A DNA stretch of 64,000 nucleotides from Cytophagales bacterium Alg240-R148 (GCA_900537185.1 LS999829.1:62275-126274); one strand, 5' to 3'; counted from the first letter of the stretch, positions 27,904 through 37,706 are shown. The notes: generated from the sequence alone by a model not told the origin. Program-made: numbers and translations.

Positions 27904-29799
27904 TTACCAAGACGCTGCCAATTCTTCTTCCTTTTTTGGTTGTTTATTTTTTAATAATTTTTCCTGTAGGGTCTTATTGGCGCTCTGTAGGTATTCATTT
28001 TGTCTTTTCAGGTCTTCTTCCGTTGCTGTAAACTCCTCAATATTCTGCATCAAAGTCTCTTCTTTTTCTGCTAACATTGCCTTTTGTTCTTGCATTTCCA
28101 TTAGCAATTTTTCTGTACTACTTGCCGAAATCATGGCCAACAATACGGCAGCACAGGCACCGCTTAATTGTTCCAAAAGGTCGATGGCCTCTTTATGGAA
28201 GTTTTCAAAACTTGCCAATTCGAGCGCGCCAATCACTTGCTCATTGTATTGCAGTGGCACAAGAATGAGTTGGTTGGGTGTTCGTTTACCCAAACCAGAG
28301 GTAATATGGGTATACTGATCGGGCAACTGGTTTATTAGAATTATATCCTTTTCCAAAATACACTGTCCTAAAAGACCTTCGCCATTTTTTATTTTCTCGG
28401 TTATGTGCTTTTTTCTTTCATAAGCATAGGTCGAAACCCTAGTGAGCACATCGCCTTTTAATGTATACAGTGCTCCTTGGTTGGCTCCAATGTATTTAAC
28501 AACGGCACTTAACAACCCATCGCACAGCATATCTACCCCTATGTCTGTCGATTTTAAAATCTCGTTAAATTGCGCCATTCCCTTGTTCTTCCAGTTAACC
28601 CACCGTTGTTTTTCATCCGCCTCTTGCAAGTGTTTCTGCATGGATACAATTGCTTTCGCCAACACATCATTTTCAAATTCTTCTGCATAGGCCTTGTTCA
28701 ACTCTCCCTCTCCAATTTCTTTAGCAAATGCAACTGCAAATTTCATCCGGGCAACCATGTTGTTCATTGCAATTTTAGTCTTTGCCAGCTCATCTTTCGA
28801 ACGAATTATTAATTTTTTCGGAAATCGTCCAGCAGCCAATACTTCCATCGCTTGTTTTATTTCATTAATAGTATTGGACAAAATTTTAGAATAGAAAAGA
28901 ATTAAAACAAAACCTATTAAGATTTGAAATACAAACAACAAAGCCATCAATATAGAAGACCGGTACATCATCATTTCGCTTTCTGCTTGGATATTGGAGG
29001 TCAAAGCATCAATTAATGGTTCCAAATGGTGCATCCTAACATTTAATATGCCTCTATAGCCTGTTGCTTGCGTTAACCCTATGGCCTGCTCCAACTGCAC
29101 TATGTAGTTAAATTTTTCTTGGTAGCTGTTGATGCTGTTTACAATGTCCCTTCTTAGGCCGGCGTCTTGTTCCAGTGCATTGGCGTAAATATTTTCCTTT
29201 AATTCGGTTATGGCATCGTTGAACTTGCCTTGGTATTTGATGTCTTTTCTCAAAAAGAAATCCTTTTCATGCCGCCGCAACATCAGCATAAGGGCTTTGT
29301 TGTATTCGTATTCAGATGCCTCCACCGCATGAATAGCCGCTCGCAACTGGCCTTCCACGCCATAGTCTTTAAAACCCCGTTCTTTTACTTTCTTTTCTAA
29401 GGTTAAAAATGTCTCTGAATAAATGTTAATCAATTTTTGGGCTGCTGTCAATGACTTTTTCAAAGAGTAGTCCTGAATGGTTGTATTTTTTTCAAGGGCC
29501 ACAACCTCTTGTTGCAAACGCAAAAGCACCACTGCATGTGCGTCAAGTGAAGCAATCGATCCGGTGGTTTGGTATTCTTTGGATTTGAAATCTTCATTTA
29601 AAAATTGACCCGCGTTTACTTTAAGCTCTAAAACACTCTTCTTTAAAGCATTTACATCGGCCAAAACAGTTTTGTAATCCATTATTTTGTACACGGTATA
29701 ATAACCGGTTAGTACAAGTACCAGTGAAAGCAACAAAATTGATGCAAATGCAATCAGTAGCTTCCACTTAATTTTTAAATTTAAAAAAAGTGATTTCAT
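27904..29799 (-). CDS. Membrane HAMP-GAF sensor without kinase domain
   Basis: There are two transmembrane segments (~10-35 and ~290-312) flanking a helical four-helix-bundle periplasmic sensor domain. A HAMP domain follows (~315-370, ending near MNNMVARMKFAVAFAKEIGEGE). A GAF domain (~420-565) includes the GEGLLGQCILEKD and LVPLQYNEQVIGALELAS strand motifs. A long C-terminal coiled coil (~575-631) ends the protein. There is no HisKA, HATPase, GGDEF or methyl-accepting domain. Signal output is therefore likely through protein contact, a layout I know from Bacteroidota GAF sensors paired with separate kinases. Length is 631 residues. The start at ATG 29799 gives a clean N-terminal membrane helix. 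It is divergent from the Crp/Fnr gene 115 bp away. Confidence 0.82.
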   Translation of the reverse strand: MKSLFLNLKIKWKLLIAFASILLLSLVLVLTGYYTVYKIMDYKTVLADVNALKKSVLELKVNAGQFLNEDFKSKEYQTTGSIASLDAHAVVLLRLQQEVVALEKNTTIQDYSLKKSLTAAQKLINIYSETFLTLEKKVKERGFKDYGVEGQLRAAIHAVEASEYEYNKALMLMLRRHEKDFFLRKDIKYQGKFNDAITELKENIYANALEQDAGLRRDIVNSINSYQEKFNYIVQLEQAIGLTQATGYRGILNVRMHHLEPLIDALTSNIQAESEMMMYRSSILMALLFVFQILIGFVLILFYSKILSNTINEIKQAMEVLAAGRFPKKLIIRSKDELAKTKIAMNNMVARMKFAVAFAKEIGEGELNKAYAEEFENDVLAKAIVSMQKHLQEADEKQRWVNWKNKGMAQFNEILKSTDIGVDMLCDGLLSAVVKYIGANQGALYTLKGDVLTRVSTYAYERKKHITEKIKNGEGLLGQCILEKDIILINQLPDQYTHITSGLGKRTPNQLILVPLQYNEQVIGALELASFENFHKEAIDLLEQLSGACAAVLLAMISASSTEKLLMEMQEQKAMLAEKEETLMQNIEEFTATEEDLKRQNEYLQSANKTLQEKLLKNKQPKKEEELAASW

Positions 29800-29914
29800 C
29801 GGATAGGTTTAAAAATGAACTCAAATTTTATAAATTGAATACTAAAACTAGTTATGCCAATGTTAAGGTGGGTTTATATTACTATTAACTTGTTGTAAGC
29901 AACTTAATCCAAGC

Positions 29915-30511
29915 GTGTTACAAAATACAGATACCATATTCCAGCGCCTCCAGGACAAATTCAATTCAATTGCGCCTATTCCCAAAGAGGACTGGCACAC
30001 AATTCTTCCATATTGGAAGAAAAAGAAGTATAAAAAAGGAAATTTTATTACCATCAACGGCACAGTGGAACCCTATTTTTACTATGTAGACAAAGGAGTA
30101 GCCCGCATTTATTCTGTAAACGAAGCCGGCGCAGAAGTATGTGTGGGATTTACCTATAACAATGATTTTGCGGGCATTTACGATTCATTTTTAGCTCAAA
30201 AACCTTCGGATTTTTTTATAGAATGTTTGACTGATGTGGAAGTATTGAGAATTAACTACCAAGATACCATGTATTTATACGATGCTTGCCGTTCGTTTGA
30301 AAGGTGGGGCCGCATTTTTAATGCTGAAATACTCATCGGAATGGCAAGGCGCCAAGCCGAAGTACGTTCTGCTTCTGCCGAAGACAAAGTCATGCAGTTA
30401 AAAAAACGAAGCCCCCATATTTTTGACCTTGTCCCACACAAACACCTGGCTTCTTATTTGGGCATTACACCAGAAACATTTTCTAGAATGAGAAAAAAAA
30501 TAGATAAGTAA
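29915..30511 (+). CDS. Crp/Fnr-family transcription regulator
   Basis: This 198-residue regulator starts at GTG 29915; I see no in-frame ATG near the start and no Shine-Dalgarno site. An N-terminal cyclic-nucleotide-binding-like domain (~20-120) shows the YKKGNFITINGTVEPYFYYV strand pattern. A winged-helix half (~140-198) has a recognition helix in LASYLGITPETFSRMRKK. The length and the short C-terminal domain fit the Crp/Fnr members common in Bacteroidota. The canonical cAMP-contact RxSx pattern is not visible, so the ligand is unknown. A DinB-family gene follows 60 bp later, a frequent pairing, and may be its target. Confidence 0.9.
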   Translation: MLQNTDTIFQRLQDKFNSIAPIPKEDWHTILPYWKKKKYKKGNFITINGTVEPYFYYVDKGVARIYSVNEAGAEVCVGFTYNNDFAGIYDSFLAQKPSDFFIECLTDVEVLRINYQDTMYLYDACRSFERWGRIFNAEILIGMARRQAEVRSASAEDKVMQLKKRSPHIFDLVPHKHLASYLGITPETFSRMRKKIDK

Positions 30512-30571
30512 GTACGCCTTGATCGATGTCAATAGGGTACCATAAATTTCGTTTTACCTTTAATAAAAAAG

Positions 30572-31147
30572 ATGGAGCAAAAAACATTAATTACGGAACA
30601 AATAGTATTGAACCAGGCCTTTATTGACCAAGTGACCGAACAGTTTATGCCTTTGCCATTAGCAACATTAAACCAACGGCCATCCGAGGGGAGTTGGAGC
30701 ATTTTAGAGTGCCTCGAACACATCAATGTTACTACGGAATATTATTTAAATCAATTGGTTGCCATCCAATCGGGCAACAGCACCCAAGATTTTGGCCAGC
30801 ACAAAGCCAAAACATCATGGATGGTGCGGCAGTTTGCACAATCTCTGCGCCCATCTGCGAGTAAAAAGATCCGATTCAAAATGAAAACTTTTAAAAATCT
30901 GGAACCAAGTAACTTTTCAGGTAGTTTAGACAAAAAAGTAATAGACCACTATTGCACCCAACATGCCAACTTATTGGCTTTTTGCAAGGAAGCCAATGCA
31001 TTGAATTTAAACCAATACAAGGTAATTAGTGCAATTGGAAAGCTGTTGACCTTTAACATTGGAGAAGCATTGCTCTTCTTAAGTGCGCACACCCAGCGCC
31101 ACCTGCAACAATGTACCAATACCCTGTTAATTGTAAATAAAAAGTGA
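30572..31147 (+). CDS. DinB-family protein
   Basis: This 191-residue helical protein has the DinB/YfiT four-helix metal-binding pattern. The first helix end carries WSILECLEHINVTTEYY (His of the first metal position) and the C-terminal helix ends FLSAHTQRHLQQ with two more histidines. Family members bind a metal and include thiol-dependent transferases. The substrate cannot be read from sequence. It has no signal peptide, so it is cytoplasmic. It follows the Crp/Fnr gene and precedes the PAS kinase in the same direction, about 120 bp away. Confidence 0.85.
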   Translation: MEQKTLITEQIVLNQAFIDQVTEQFMPLPLATLNQRPSEGSWSILECLEHINVTTEYYLNQLVAIQSGNSTQDFGQHKAKTSWMVRQFAQSLRPSASKKIRFKMKTFKNLEPSNFSGSLDKKVIDHYCTQHANLLAFCKEANALNLNQYKVISAIGKLLTFNIGEALLFLSAHTQRHLQQCTNTLLIVNKK

Positions 31148-31269
31148 AAATTTTTTGATTATCTCCTCGAAGCCCTCTGTTGTGCCAAATATGCACTTGA
31201 ATCGCTTGGAAAACCGAATTTATTTCCTTTCCTTTCTTTAATTTTTTGAAAGAATTATGGTTATCAAGC

Positions 31270-34257
31270 ATGGACAACATTAACGAAGGATTAGAGTCCT
31301 TGAACATAGGAAACATCGACTCTGAATCATTTTCGTGGGTTAAAAACGATTTAAATATCTTCTTAGAACATATGCCTATGGGCATTTCTATTGTATCCAT
31401 AGAAGGTAATGTGGTCTATACAAACCGTTATTTACATTCTTTTTATAGCTCAGCATCAGGGCTTTACGATAAGACTTTATGGGAATTGAATTTAGGTTTC
31501 GATGAAACGTCTTTTAATGCAGCTTTGCTCGAATTAAAAACAGGAACGGAACAGATTAGTGAAAAGGTTCGGCTAACCGATAAAAAATACAATGAATTTG
31601 AACATAGAGTCAATTTGTTTGCATTGCCCAACAATGCCAATCAAATTGTCTTGGTCTACCAAAATATTTCTGACAAACAAATCTTTGAGGACCGTGTCAA
31701 CCACGCTTCAGAGGCTGGAGATCTAGGATGCTGGGAACTGGATTTGGAAACAAGCCAGTTGTGGCTTTCACCCCATATGGCCCGTATGATGAAAATGCCC
31801 GAACATGGCATGAGTACGCAGTACCAATTTATCAAAGCCATTAAGGAAGAAGATGGGGTTGAAGTAACCAAAACCATGGACAAAGCCATCGAAAACAGCA
31901 GCAATTTCAGCACTGTTTTCAGGCTAAAAGAAGATGTTGACAACCAACCAGTTTACCTCAAAGCAGATGGTAAAATCATACTCAATAGCCAAGGAAAAGC
32001 GATTCGAGCAGTGGGTTCTGCGCAAGATATAACCGAGCGAGTAACATTTGAATCTGCATTGGTTGAATCCAAAAGGCTTTTCAAAAAGTTTATGGACATC
32101 AACCCAGCTGAAGTTTTTATAAAAGACAAAAAAGGCACCTATATATATGGCAATGAGGCTTGGGCAAAACAGTTTGACACCCCTCTTTCTAAGTTGATTG
32201 GAAAAAATGAAAAAGAAATATATTCTTCCTCAGATTTAGAAGAGCAAAAAAAGTATGATCAGCAACTCAAAAAACAAGGCATAACCAATATTGAAAAGAA
32301 AATAAAATTTGGCAAGCGCAAAACCCGTTTTTGGTCTACATTTTATTTTCCAATTTCCAGAATTGATGGAGAAGAACTCATTGGTGGGTTTGGAATAGAC
32401 ATAACGCCCATTAAAAAGGCCGAGCAAAACCTGCGTCAGAAACAAAATGAGCTCGATAGTATTTTAGGTGCCTTGTGCACCGGCGTTATTAAAATCGACG
32501 CGTCCCTGTCTATCATTTATGCCAACCCTGCTGCTTGCGATATTCTAAACTTAAAAACGACAAAAAATGGTCGTTTTACCTTCCAAACTGATTGGAATTT
32601 TTTGGATGACTCTGGAGAACCAGTGGGAGCCACTTTTCTGCCCATACAAGAAGCCTTGTTTTTAGGCAAGTCGATTCCAAATTTAGAATTGGGCATTCGC
32701 AACGAGGCAACCACCAAGTGGTTGTCCATCAATATGAGCCCTATTAAAGAAAAAAACGATGTGCGGGGTGTTGTCATTAACTTTATTGAAATAACACCTA
32801 GAAAAGAAGCTTTTAAAAAGGTTGCTCAAAGTGAAAAACTATTGAAGTCAATCAATACCAATATACGAGAAGGGATTTTTAGAAAATCGGAAAAACAGGG
32901 TCTGATCTACGTTAACGATGCCTATTTGGACATATTTGGGTTTAAAAACCTAGAGGAAGCACAGAATTACAAAGTTGAAGATGCCTACTTTGACTACGAC
33001 GATCGCAACCAGTACATGCGAGAATTGGAACGCAAGAAAAACCATCAAAGTGAAATTTTGTTCAGAAAAAAAGATGGGAGTTTGTTTTGGGCATCCATGA
33101 GCAGCACGTACAATGCAAGTACCAATGACACCTACATCGATGGAGCAATTAGGGATATCAACAATGAAAAATTGGCGTCACAATCGATTCTTAACAACCA
33201 AAGACAGCTTCGGTCTATCTTAGACAATTCAGAGGATTTAATATTTTTAATCGATCCTGTGCTCAAATTGACAGCTTTTAACATCAATTTTAGTAAGTAC
33301 ATAAGCAAACGATACGGTGCCCAACCCGCTGTAGGACAACCACTTTCAAAATCTTTTAACAATGAGTCCAACGTCTGGCTTACTCGAGTTAAAAAAGCTT
33401 TATCGATTAAAAAAAATGGGTATTACATTGATGATTTTGAAGATAAAATATACGAAGTTAAAATAATTCTAACCACAGAATTAGACGCCGTTAATGGGGT
33501 TACAGTATTTATTAAAGACATTACTTCCTTAAAATCACAGGAAAAAATTCTGGAGGAGCAAAATGCAACTTTACACAAAGTGAATGAAGAATTAGATCGT
33601 TTTGTTTACAGCGCTTCCCACGATTTAAGAGCTCCACTAACCAGTTTATTGGGTTTGATTGCATTGGGTTATCGAGAAACCGACGTTTCTATTATCCAAC
33701 AATACATGGAACTAATGGAAAAAAGTGTCAAAAAACTGGATGACTTTATCCTAGATATAATCAATTATAGCAAAAATTCTAGAAAGGAAGTAGAGCCGGA
33801 AAGAATAGATTTTGATCAATTAATTGAAAAGATTGTTGACAACTTAAAATACCTCAACCGCAATAGCTACATCGAGGTCAAACAAAACATATCGCTTGAC
33901 AAACCTTTTATTTCGGATCGTACAAGAATTAATATGATCTTCAATAACTTGATTAGCAATACGTTCCGATATTTTGATGCGGAGAAAAAGAATTCCTTTG
34001 TTTCCATAGACATTCAACCAGATGAAAGAGGAGGAATTGCCATCGTCATTGAAGACAATGGCATAGGCATTGAAGAAGAGCACCTCTCCAAAGTATTTGA
34101 GATGTTCTATAGGGCTACAGACAAAAAACAAGGTAGCGGTTTGGGTCTGTATATTGTAAAAGAAGCCATCGAAGCATTAAAAGGCACCGTAGCTCTAGAA
34201 TCACAAAAAGACATAGGCACTAAGTTTATTATTTATCTTCCACATATCAATCAATGA
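31270..34257 (+). CDS. Multi-PAS sensor histidine kinase
   Basis: I start at ATG 31270; a TTG eight codons earlier is possible. The 995-residue protein has no transmembrane segment, so it is a cytoplasmic sensor. About six PAS/PAC domains occupy residues ~20-750; clear PAC signatures are AVGSAQDITER (~245) and GGFGIDITPIKKAE (~375). A HisKA helix carries the phospho-acceptor His784 in SASHDLRAPL. The HATPase domain (~870-995) shows N-box LISNTFRYF, the DNGIGIE G1 box and GSGLGLYIVKEA. There is no receiver domain. The kinase overlaps the next gene by 4 bp (ATGA), so it is translationally coupled to an exported DinB protein. The signal sensed is unknown. Confidence 0.93.
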   Translation: MDNINEGLESLNIGNIDSESFSWVKNDLNIFLEHMPMGISIVSIEGNVVYTNRYLHSFYSSASGLYDKTLWELNLGFDETSFNAALLELKTGTEQISEKVRLTDKKYNEFEHRVNLFALPNNANQIVLVYQNISDKQIFEDRVNHASEAGDLGCWELDLETSQLWLSPHMARMMKMPEHGMSTQYQFIKAIKEEDGVEVTKTMDKAIENSSNFSTVFRLKEDVDNQPVYLKADGKIILNSQGKAIRAVGSAQDITERVTFESALVESKRLFKKFMDINPAEVFIKDKKGTYIYGNEAWAKQFDTPLSKLIGKNEKEIYSSSDLEEQKKYDQQLKKQGITNIEKKIKFGKRKTRFWSTFYFPISRIDGEELIGGFGIDITPIKKAEQNLRQKQNELDSILGALCTGVIKIDASLSIIYANPAACDILNLKTTKNGRFTFQTDWNFLDDSGEPVGATFLPIQEALFLGKSIPNLELGIRNEATTKWLSINMSPIKEKNDVRGVVINFIEITPRKEAFKKVAQSEKLLKSINTNIREGIFRKSEKQGLIYVNDAYLDIFGFKNLEEAQNYKVEDAYFDYDDRNQYMRELERKKNHQSEILFRKKDGSLFWASMSSTYNASTNDTYIDGAIRDINNEKLASQSILNNQRQLRSILDNSEDLIFLIDPVLKLTAFNINFSKYISKRYGAQPAVGQPLSKSFNNESNVWLTRVKKALSIKKNGYYIDDFEDKIYEVKIILTTELDAVNGVTVFIKDITSLKSQEKILEEQNATLHKVNEELDRFVYSASHDLRAPLTSLLGLIALGYRETDVSIIQQYMELMEKSVKKLDDFILDIINYSKNSRKEVEPERIDFDQLIEKIVDNLKYLNRNSYIEVKQNISLDKPFISDRTRINMIFNNLISNTFRYFDAEKKNSFVSIDIQPDERGGIAIVIEDNGIGIEEEHLSKVFEMFYRATDKKQGSGLGLYIVKEAIEALKGTVALESQKDIGTKFIIYLPHINQ

Positions 34258-34763
34258 AAACTGCAGCAATTACTTTAATATTAAGCCTCTTTTTGTACCA
34301 GGCCCAAGGACAAACTATGTCCAAATCGGAACTAACATTGGTATTTAAAAATGCCGAACAATACTTGGTTGGCGTGGCCCAACGCATGCCAGAAGAACAC
34401 TTTGATTTTCAACCTACCGAAGAAGTCAGAAATTTCGGAGCGCAACTCAACCACGTAACGTCCAATATTTACAGGCTCACCTCGAAGTATTTTTTGAACC
34501 AAGATACGCCTGATTTTAAACTGGAAAACTCCAAACCAGCTCAAATAAAAGCCTTTCAAGAAGCAATGGAATACCTTTTGAAAAACATCCAAAATAGCTC
34601 CGAAAACGAACTTCATTCGACCACGACTTTTTTCACCGGTGAGAAAATGCCCAAATGGAAGTTGTTGTTGGTTATAAGAGACCATATGACCCACCACCGT
34701 GGGCAAATGATTCTCTATTTAAGACTCAAAGGGATTGCACCGCCCAATTACGTAGGCTGGTAA
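34254..34763 (+). CDS. Exported DinB-family protein coupled to the PAS kinase
   Basis: The 169-residue product begins with a signal peptide (MKTAAITLILSLFLYQAQG, cut near AQG-Q), which is unusual for the mostly cytoplasmic DinB family. Metal-site histidines are seen in QLNHVTSNIYRL and in RDHMTHHRGQM near the C-terminus, the standard HxxxHRxQ end. It should work in the periplasm. Its start overlaps the kinase stop in an ATGA. The gene ends 10 bp from the stop of a convergent kinase gene. The substrate is unknown; a thiol or metal-linked reaction is only possible by analogy. Confidence 0.85.
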   Translation: MKTAAITLILSLFLYQAQGQTMSKSELTLVFKNAEQYLVGVAQRMPEEHFDFQPTEEVRNFGAQLNHVTSNIYRLTSKYFLNQDTPDFKLENSKPAQIKAFQEAMEYLLKNIQNSSENELHSTTTFFTGEKMPKWKLLLVIRDHMTHHRGQMILYLRLKGIAPPNYVGW

Positions 34764-34772
34764 ACTGCTTCC

Positions 34773-35792
34773 TTATATAGCGGGTAAATGAAACTTAAAA
34801 TCACTGCCAACACCAGGAGTGGACTGTACCCATATTTTACCACCATGGGATTCTATTATTTTTTTGCAATGGGCCAAGCCAATCCCCGTGCCTTCAAACC
34901 CCAACCCTTCATGGGCTCTTGAAAATATTTTGAATATCGATTGTAAACTCTCTGGTTCAATGCCAATGCCATTGTCTGAAACTTTAATTTTGCAAACACC
35001 CTTTTTCAGTTGCGTAGAAATTCGCACCACCACCCCTTCATTGGGTTTTTTAAACTTAATGGCATTGCTTATCAAATTCTGAAAAAGTTGTTTTATTTGT
35101 TGTGGATTGCCTTTTATTGCAGGCATGGTCTCGCATATTATTTCTGCGTTCTTGCTCTGGATTAGCAATTGTAGGTCTTCCATTAATTCTGCAACAATTG
35201 CATTAAGGTCCACCTCTTCCATTCTGGGCTTCCCATCGAGCTTGCTAAAACTCAGCAAATTTTTAATTAGACTCTGCATTCGTAGGGTAGAGGTATTCAT
35301 CAAATCAAAATATTTAACCGTTTCCTCGTCCAATTGGCCTTTGTTTTCTAAAAGAACCAGTTGGATTAGCCCTTCTAGGTTTTTTAAGGGTTCTTGTAAG
35401 TCATGGGAGGTAATGTAAGCAAATTGTTCCAACTCTTTATTTTTGACTTGCAGCTTTCTGCTGCTCTCTTTTTGTTTGAAGTAATTTTTGGAAAGTTGGT
35501 TCATGGTAAGCCAGCCAGAATGCACTACAATTAAAACAAATAAAGCACCTAAGAAAAATACAACACCAATTATAAGCCCCAACCAATCACTTTGCCCAAC
35601 AACGATTAAATAAGCTGTTAATAAATATCCTCCAATAAAAGCCACCATCAAGCCAATCAATACATACCAGTTGGAGCGGTACTTACCATTGGTTTTAATC
35701 GAAAGTATTTTTTGAGTTCCTATAATAGAAAACAACATAATCACACCCCCACCCAAAATAAGTACTACCGTAATTAACTCTTGATTTCCCAT
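34773..35792 (-). CDS. Membrane histidine kinase
   Basis: The 339-residue kinase has three transmembrane helices (~7-27, 42-66, 70-93), a linker coiled coil (~100-125), a HisKA domain with His130 in AYITSHDLQEPLKNLEG, and a HATPase domain. The HATPase motifs are the N-box LFQNLISNAIKFKKPNEG, VSDNGIGIE and GTGIGLAHCKKIIESHGG. The layout fits a small family of three-helix kinases related to phytochrome-type HATPases in Bacteroidota. It has no response regulator next to it. Its only close neighbour is convergent (10 bp), so it is probably expressed alone. The signal is unknown; the short loops between helices suggest sensing inside the membrane. Confidence 0.9.
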   Translation of the reverse strand: MGNQELITVVLILGGGVIMLFSIIGTQKILSIKTNGKYRSNWYVLIGLMVAFIGGYLLTAYLIVVGQSDWLGLIIGVVFFLGALFVLIVVHSGWLTMNQLSKNYFKQKESSRKLQVKNKELEQFAYITSHDLQEPLKNLEGLIQLVLLENKGQLDEETVKYFDLMNTSTLRMQSLIKNLLSFSKLDGKPRMEEVDLNAIVAELMEDLQLLIQSKNAEIICETMPAIKGNPQQIKQLFQNLISNAIKFKKPNEGVVVRISTQLKKGVCKIKVSDNGIGIEPESLQSIFKIFSRAHEGLGFEGTGIGLAHCKKIIESHGGKIWVQSTPGVGSDFKFHLPAI

Positions 35793-35889
35793 AAACTGCC
35801 TTCCATATGCCTATAATCAATATACAAAATCACAGCGAATTATCCGAAAAATACAATGCTGTCTGTAAAACAAGGTGAAATTTGACCAA

Positions 35890-35907
35890 GTTGCTTAGTA
35901 AAGCAAC
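35890..35907 (-). terminator. Hairpin after the yjbQ-like gene
   Basis: Perfect 7-bp arms (GTTGCTT/AAGCAAC) with a 4-base loop lie 4 bp past the stop of the YjbQ-like gene on the minus strand. The following T-run is weak, so a terminator or a 3' stabiliser is possible. Confidence 0.5.
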
Positions 35908-35910
35908 ATT

Positions 35911-36330
35911 TTAGGAATAAAGGCTGGCTACAATATTTCGAGGCCCACCTTGGTTGCGGTGTTCGCAAAGGTAGATCCCTTGCCAAAGCCCCAAGTTCAA
36001 TCGGCCATTGGTAATTGGTAGGTTAATGGAGGCCCCCAAAATAGCCGCTTTAATATGGGCTGGCATGTCGTCTGGCCCTTCATAGGTGTGCGTAAAATGG
36101 GGTTGGTTTTCTGGAACTATTCTATTCAATGTCGATTCTAAATCTACACGTACCGATGGGTCCGCATTTTCATTAATTGCCAATGAAGCCGAGGTATGCT
36201 GAATAAATAAATTCAAAATGCCCGCTTGGCAATTTTGAATTTCTGGCAGGGCCAACTCAATTTCATCCGTAATCAAATGAAAACCCCTGGCCCGCTCTTT
36301 TAATTGGAAGGTGGTCTGGAAGATGCCCAT
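35911..36330 (-). CDS. yjbQ: YjbQ-family (UPF0047) protein
   Basis: The 139-residue product matches the YjbQ/UPF0047 family over its whole length. It shows the family core QHTSASLAINENADPSVR near the middle, HTYEGPDDMPAHIKAA with the conserved metal-binding His, and the GTWQGIYLCEHR-like end (GLWQGIYLCEHRNQGG). Members form trimers. One has been reported to have weak secondary thiamine-phosphate synthase activity, but the true role is open. It begins 2 bp after the beta-helix lipoprotein gene and is the last gene of the prfA operon. Confidence 0.93.
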   Translation of the reverse strand: MGIFQTTFQLKERARGFHLITDEIELALPEIQNCQAGILNLFIQHTSASLAINENADPSVRVDLESTLNRIVPENQPHFTHTYEGPDDMPAHIKAAILGASINLPITNGRLNLGLWQGIYLCEHRNQGGPRNIVASLYS

Positions 36331-36332
36331 GT

Positions 36333-37706
36333 TTAATTTTCTATTCTTTCATAACAGCCTAAGTCTGGAAGGGCCTCTCGAAGAATGTCTTCCAAATCAA
36401 CAAGAGTCAAACCGGGCAAAGCATGGTCCTTGGCAGGACTTAGTGTATCCAATTTATAATTCAACTCAAACGGTGCCTTAAATTTGGGGTCCTGGTTCAA
36501 CAAATTGTTGTTTACATCCAATTCTGCAATTTCCGTTTTTAGAATAGAATTGGATACGAACAAAGTAAAAGCCGCATTGGTAGAATTCGACAACAAAATC
36601 TCTTCGGCATTGTTGCCCCATACAATGCCATTGACCATGGCTGCGTTCAGATCTTCTTCTAGGTTGTTGTTGTCGTCCAATATCAAGTTATTAGAAAACA
36701 CCACAGAAGGTTCGTTGGAAATAAAGTTACTCAACCCATTTGCCAATGTATTGTGCAAAAGTTGGTAGTTGCCTCCTGCCAAACCAGCAAAGGTATACTG
36801 CCCACAGCTAAAAATTAAGCTGTTTTCTACTACAACATCCGAAGTAAAACAAAGTACTCCAGCTTGGGCCATGTTATAAACTATACTATTTCTAACGTAA
36901 ACATCGGTGATGTCATCCTCATCAGGCGTACCTACGCGCAACCCAATGTTTGCATTTTTAATGTCTGTGTATGCGATTAGATTGTCCTTGCTGCCTTCCA
37001 AGAAATAAATACCTTCCCATTGTCCGGGGGCATCGTAAATGGCTTCTTTTCTGTCATTTTGAAAACGAATCCTATTGTCGGCCGTACCCAATGTTTTAAG
37101 CGATCCTTTAATGAACAGTGTTGCTCCCTTGTGCAGGAACACTTCCGTGCCCGGCTCTATATTTAAGTTGCAAGACGCATCGACCAATACATTGCCAAAA
37201 AGCAAATAAGGACGATCCGAAGTCCAAGTACTGTTGCAATCCACCACCGCATCTTTAATATAGATAGCATCTTGCCCCCAACCCAATAGCAGTTTTTGAT
37301 CCTGGTTGCCATTGTAGTCAAACAATACTTTGTCCTCTACAACAAATGCTTCGTCTGCGTCGGCTGCATCAATAAAGGCTCTTACTAGAACCTGAAGGCT
37401 ATCATTGCCTAAGATTCGGTGGTTTGTAAAGGTCTTTCCAATTTCTCCATTCACGATGAGTTCATAGGGAGAGTCTGTTTTTTCTAACCTTATTTGCCCA
37501 ATCGACAAAGCATTTTTATTGGGGTTGTAAACCTTAAACCTTTTCGTTACCGTTAATTGATCCGTAAAAACAGTATCAAAAAGCACAGTATCTTTGCTCA
37601 TGCTGAGTCTCAGCTTGCTGTCACTCGAAAATTGCTGGTCTTCTGGTTCACAGGCCAACATTGCTAAGGCGCAAAAAATTACAACCACCTTTAAGATACT
37701 GTTCAT
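36333..37706 (-). CDS. Lipoprotein with parallel beta-helix
   Basis: The signal MNSILKVVVIFCALAMLAC places the lipid Cys at residue 19. After a beta-rich N-terminal region (~25-140), repeated short strands with Asn/Asp ladders (VYVRNSIVYNMAQAGVL, VVVENSLIFSCGQYTF) mark a right-handed parallel beta-helix at ~170-400. Bacteroidota surface lipoproteins of this layout often bind or cut polysaccharide, but I see no clear catalytic set. The gene lies 8 bp after prfA and 2 bp before yjbQ, an odd place for a surface lipoprotein. It ends with LGCYERIEN. Confidence 0.8.
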   Translation of the reverse strand: MNSILKVVVIFCALAMLACEPEDQQFSSDSKLRLSMSKDTVLFDTVFTDQLTVTKRFKVYNPNKNALSIGQIRLEKTDSPYELIVNGEIGKTFTNHRILGNDSLQVLVRAFIDAADADEAFVVEDKVLFDYNGNQDQKLLLGWGQDAIYIKDAVVDCNSTWTSDRPYLLFGNVLVDASCNLNIEPGTEVFLHKGATLFIKGSLKTLGTADNRIRFQNDRKEAIYDAPGQWEGIYFLEGSKDNLIAYTDIKNANIGLRVGTPDEDDITDVYVRNSIVYNMAQAGVLCFTSDVVVENSLIFSCGQYTFAGLAGGNYQLLHNTLANGLSNFISNEPSVVFSNNLILDDNNNLEEDLNAAMVNGIVWGNNAEEILLSNSTNAAFTLFVSNSILKTEIAELDVNNNLLNQDPKFKAPFELNYKLDTLSPAKDHALPGLTLVDLEDILREALPDLGCYERIEN

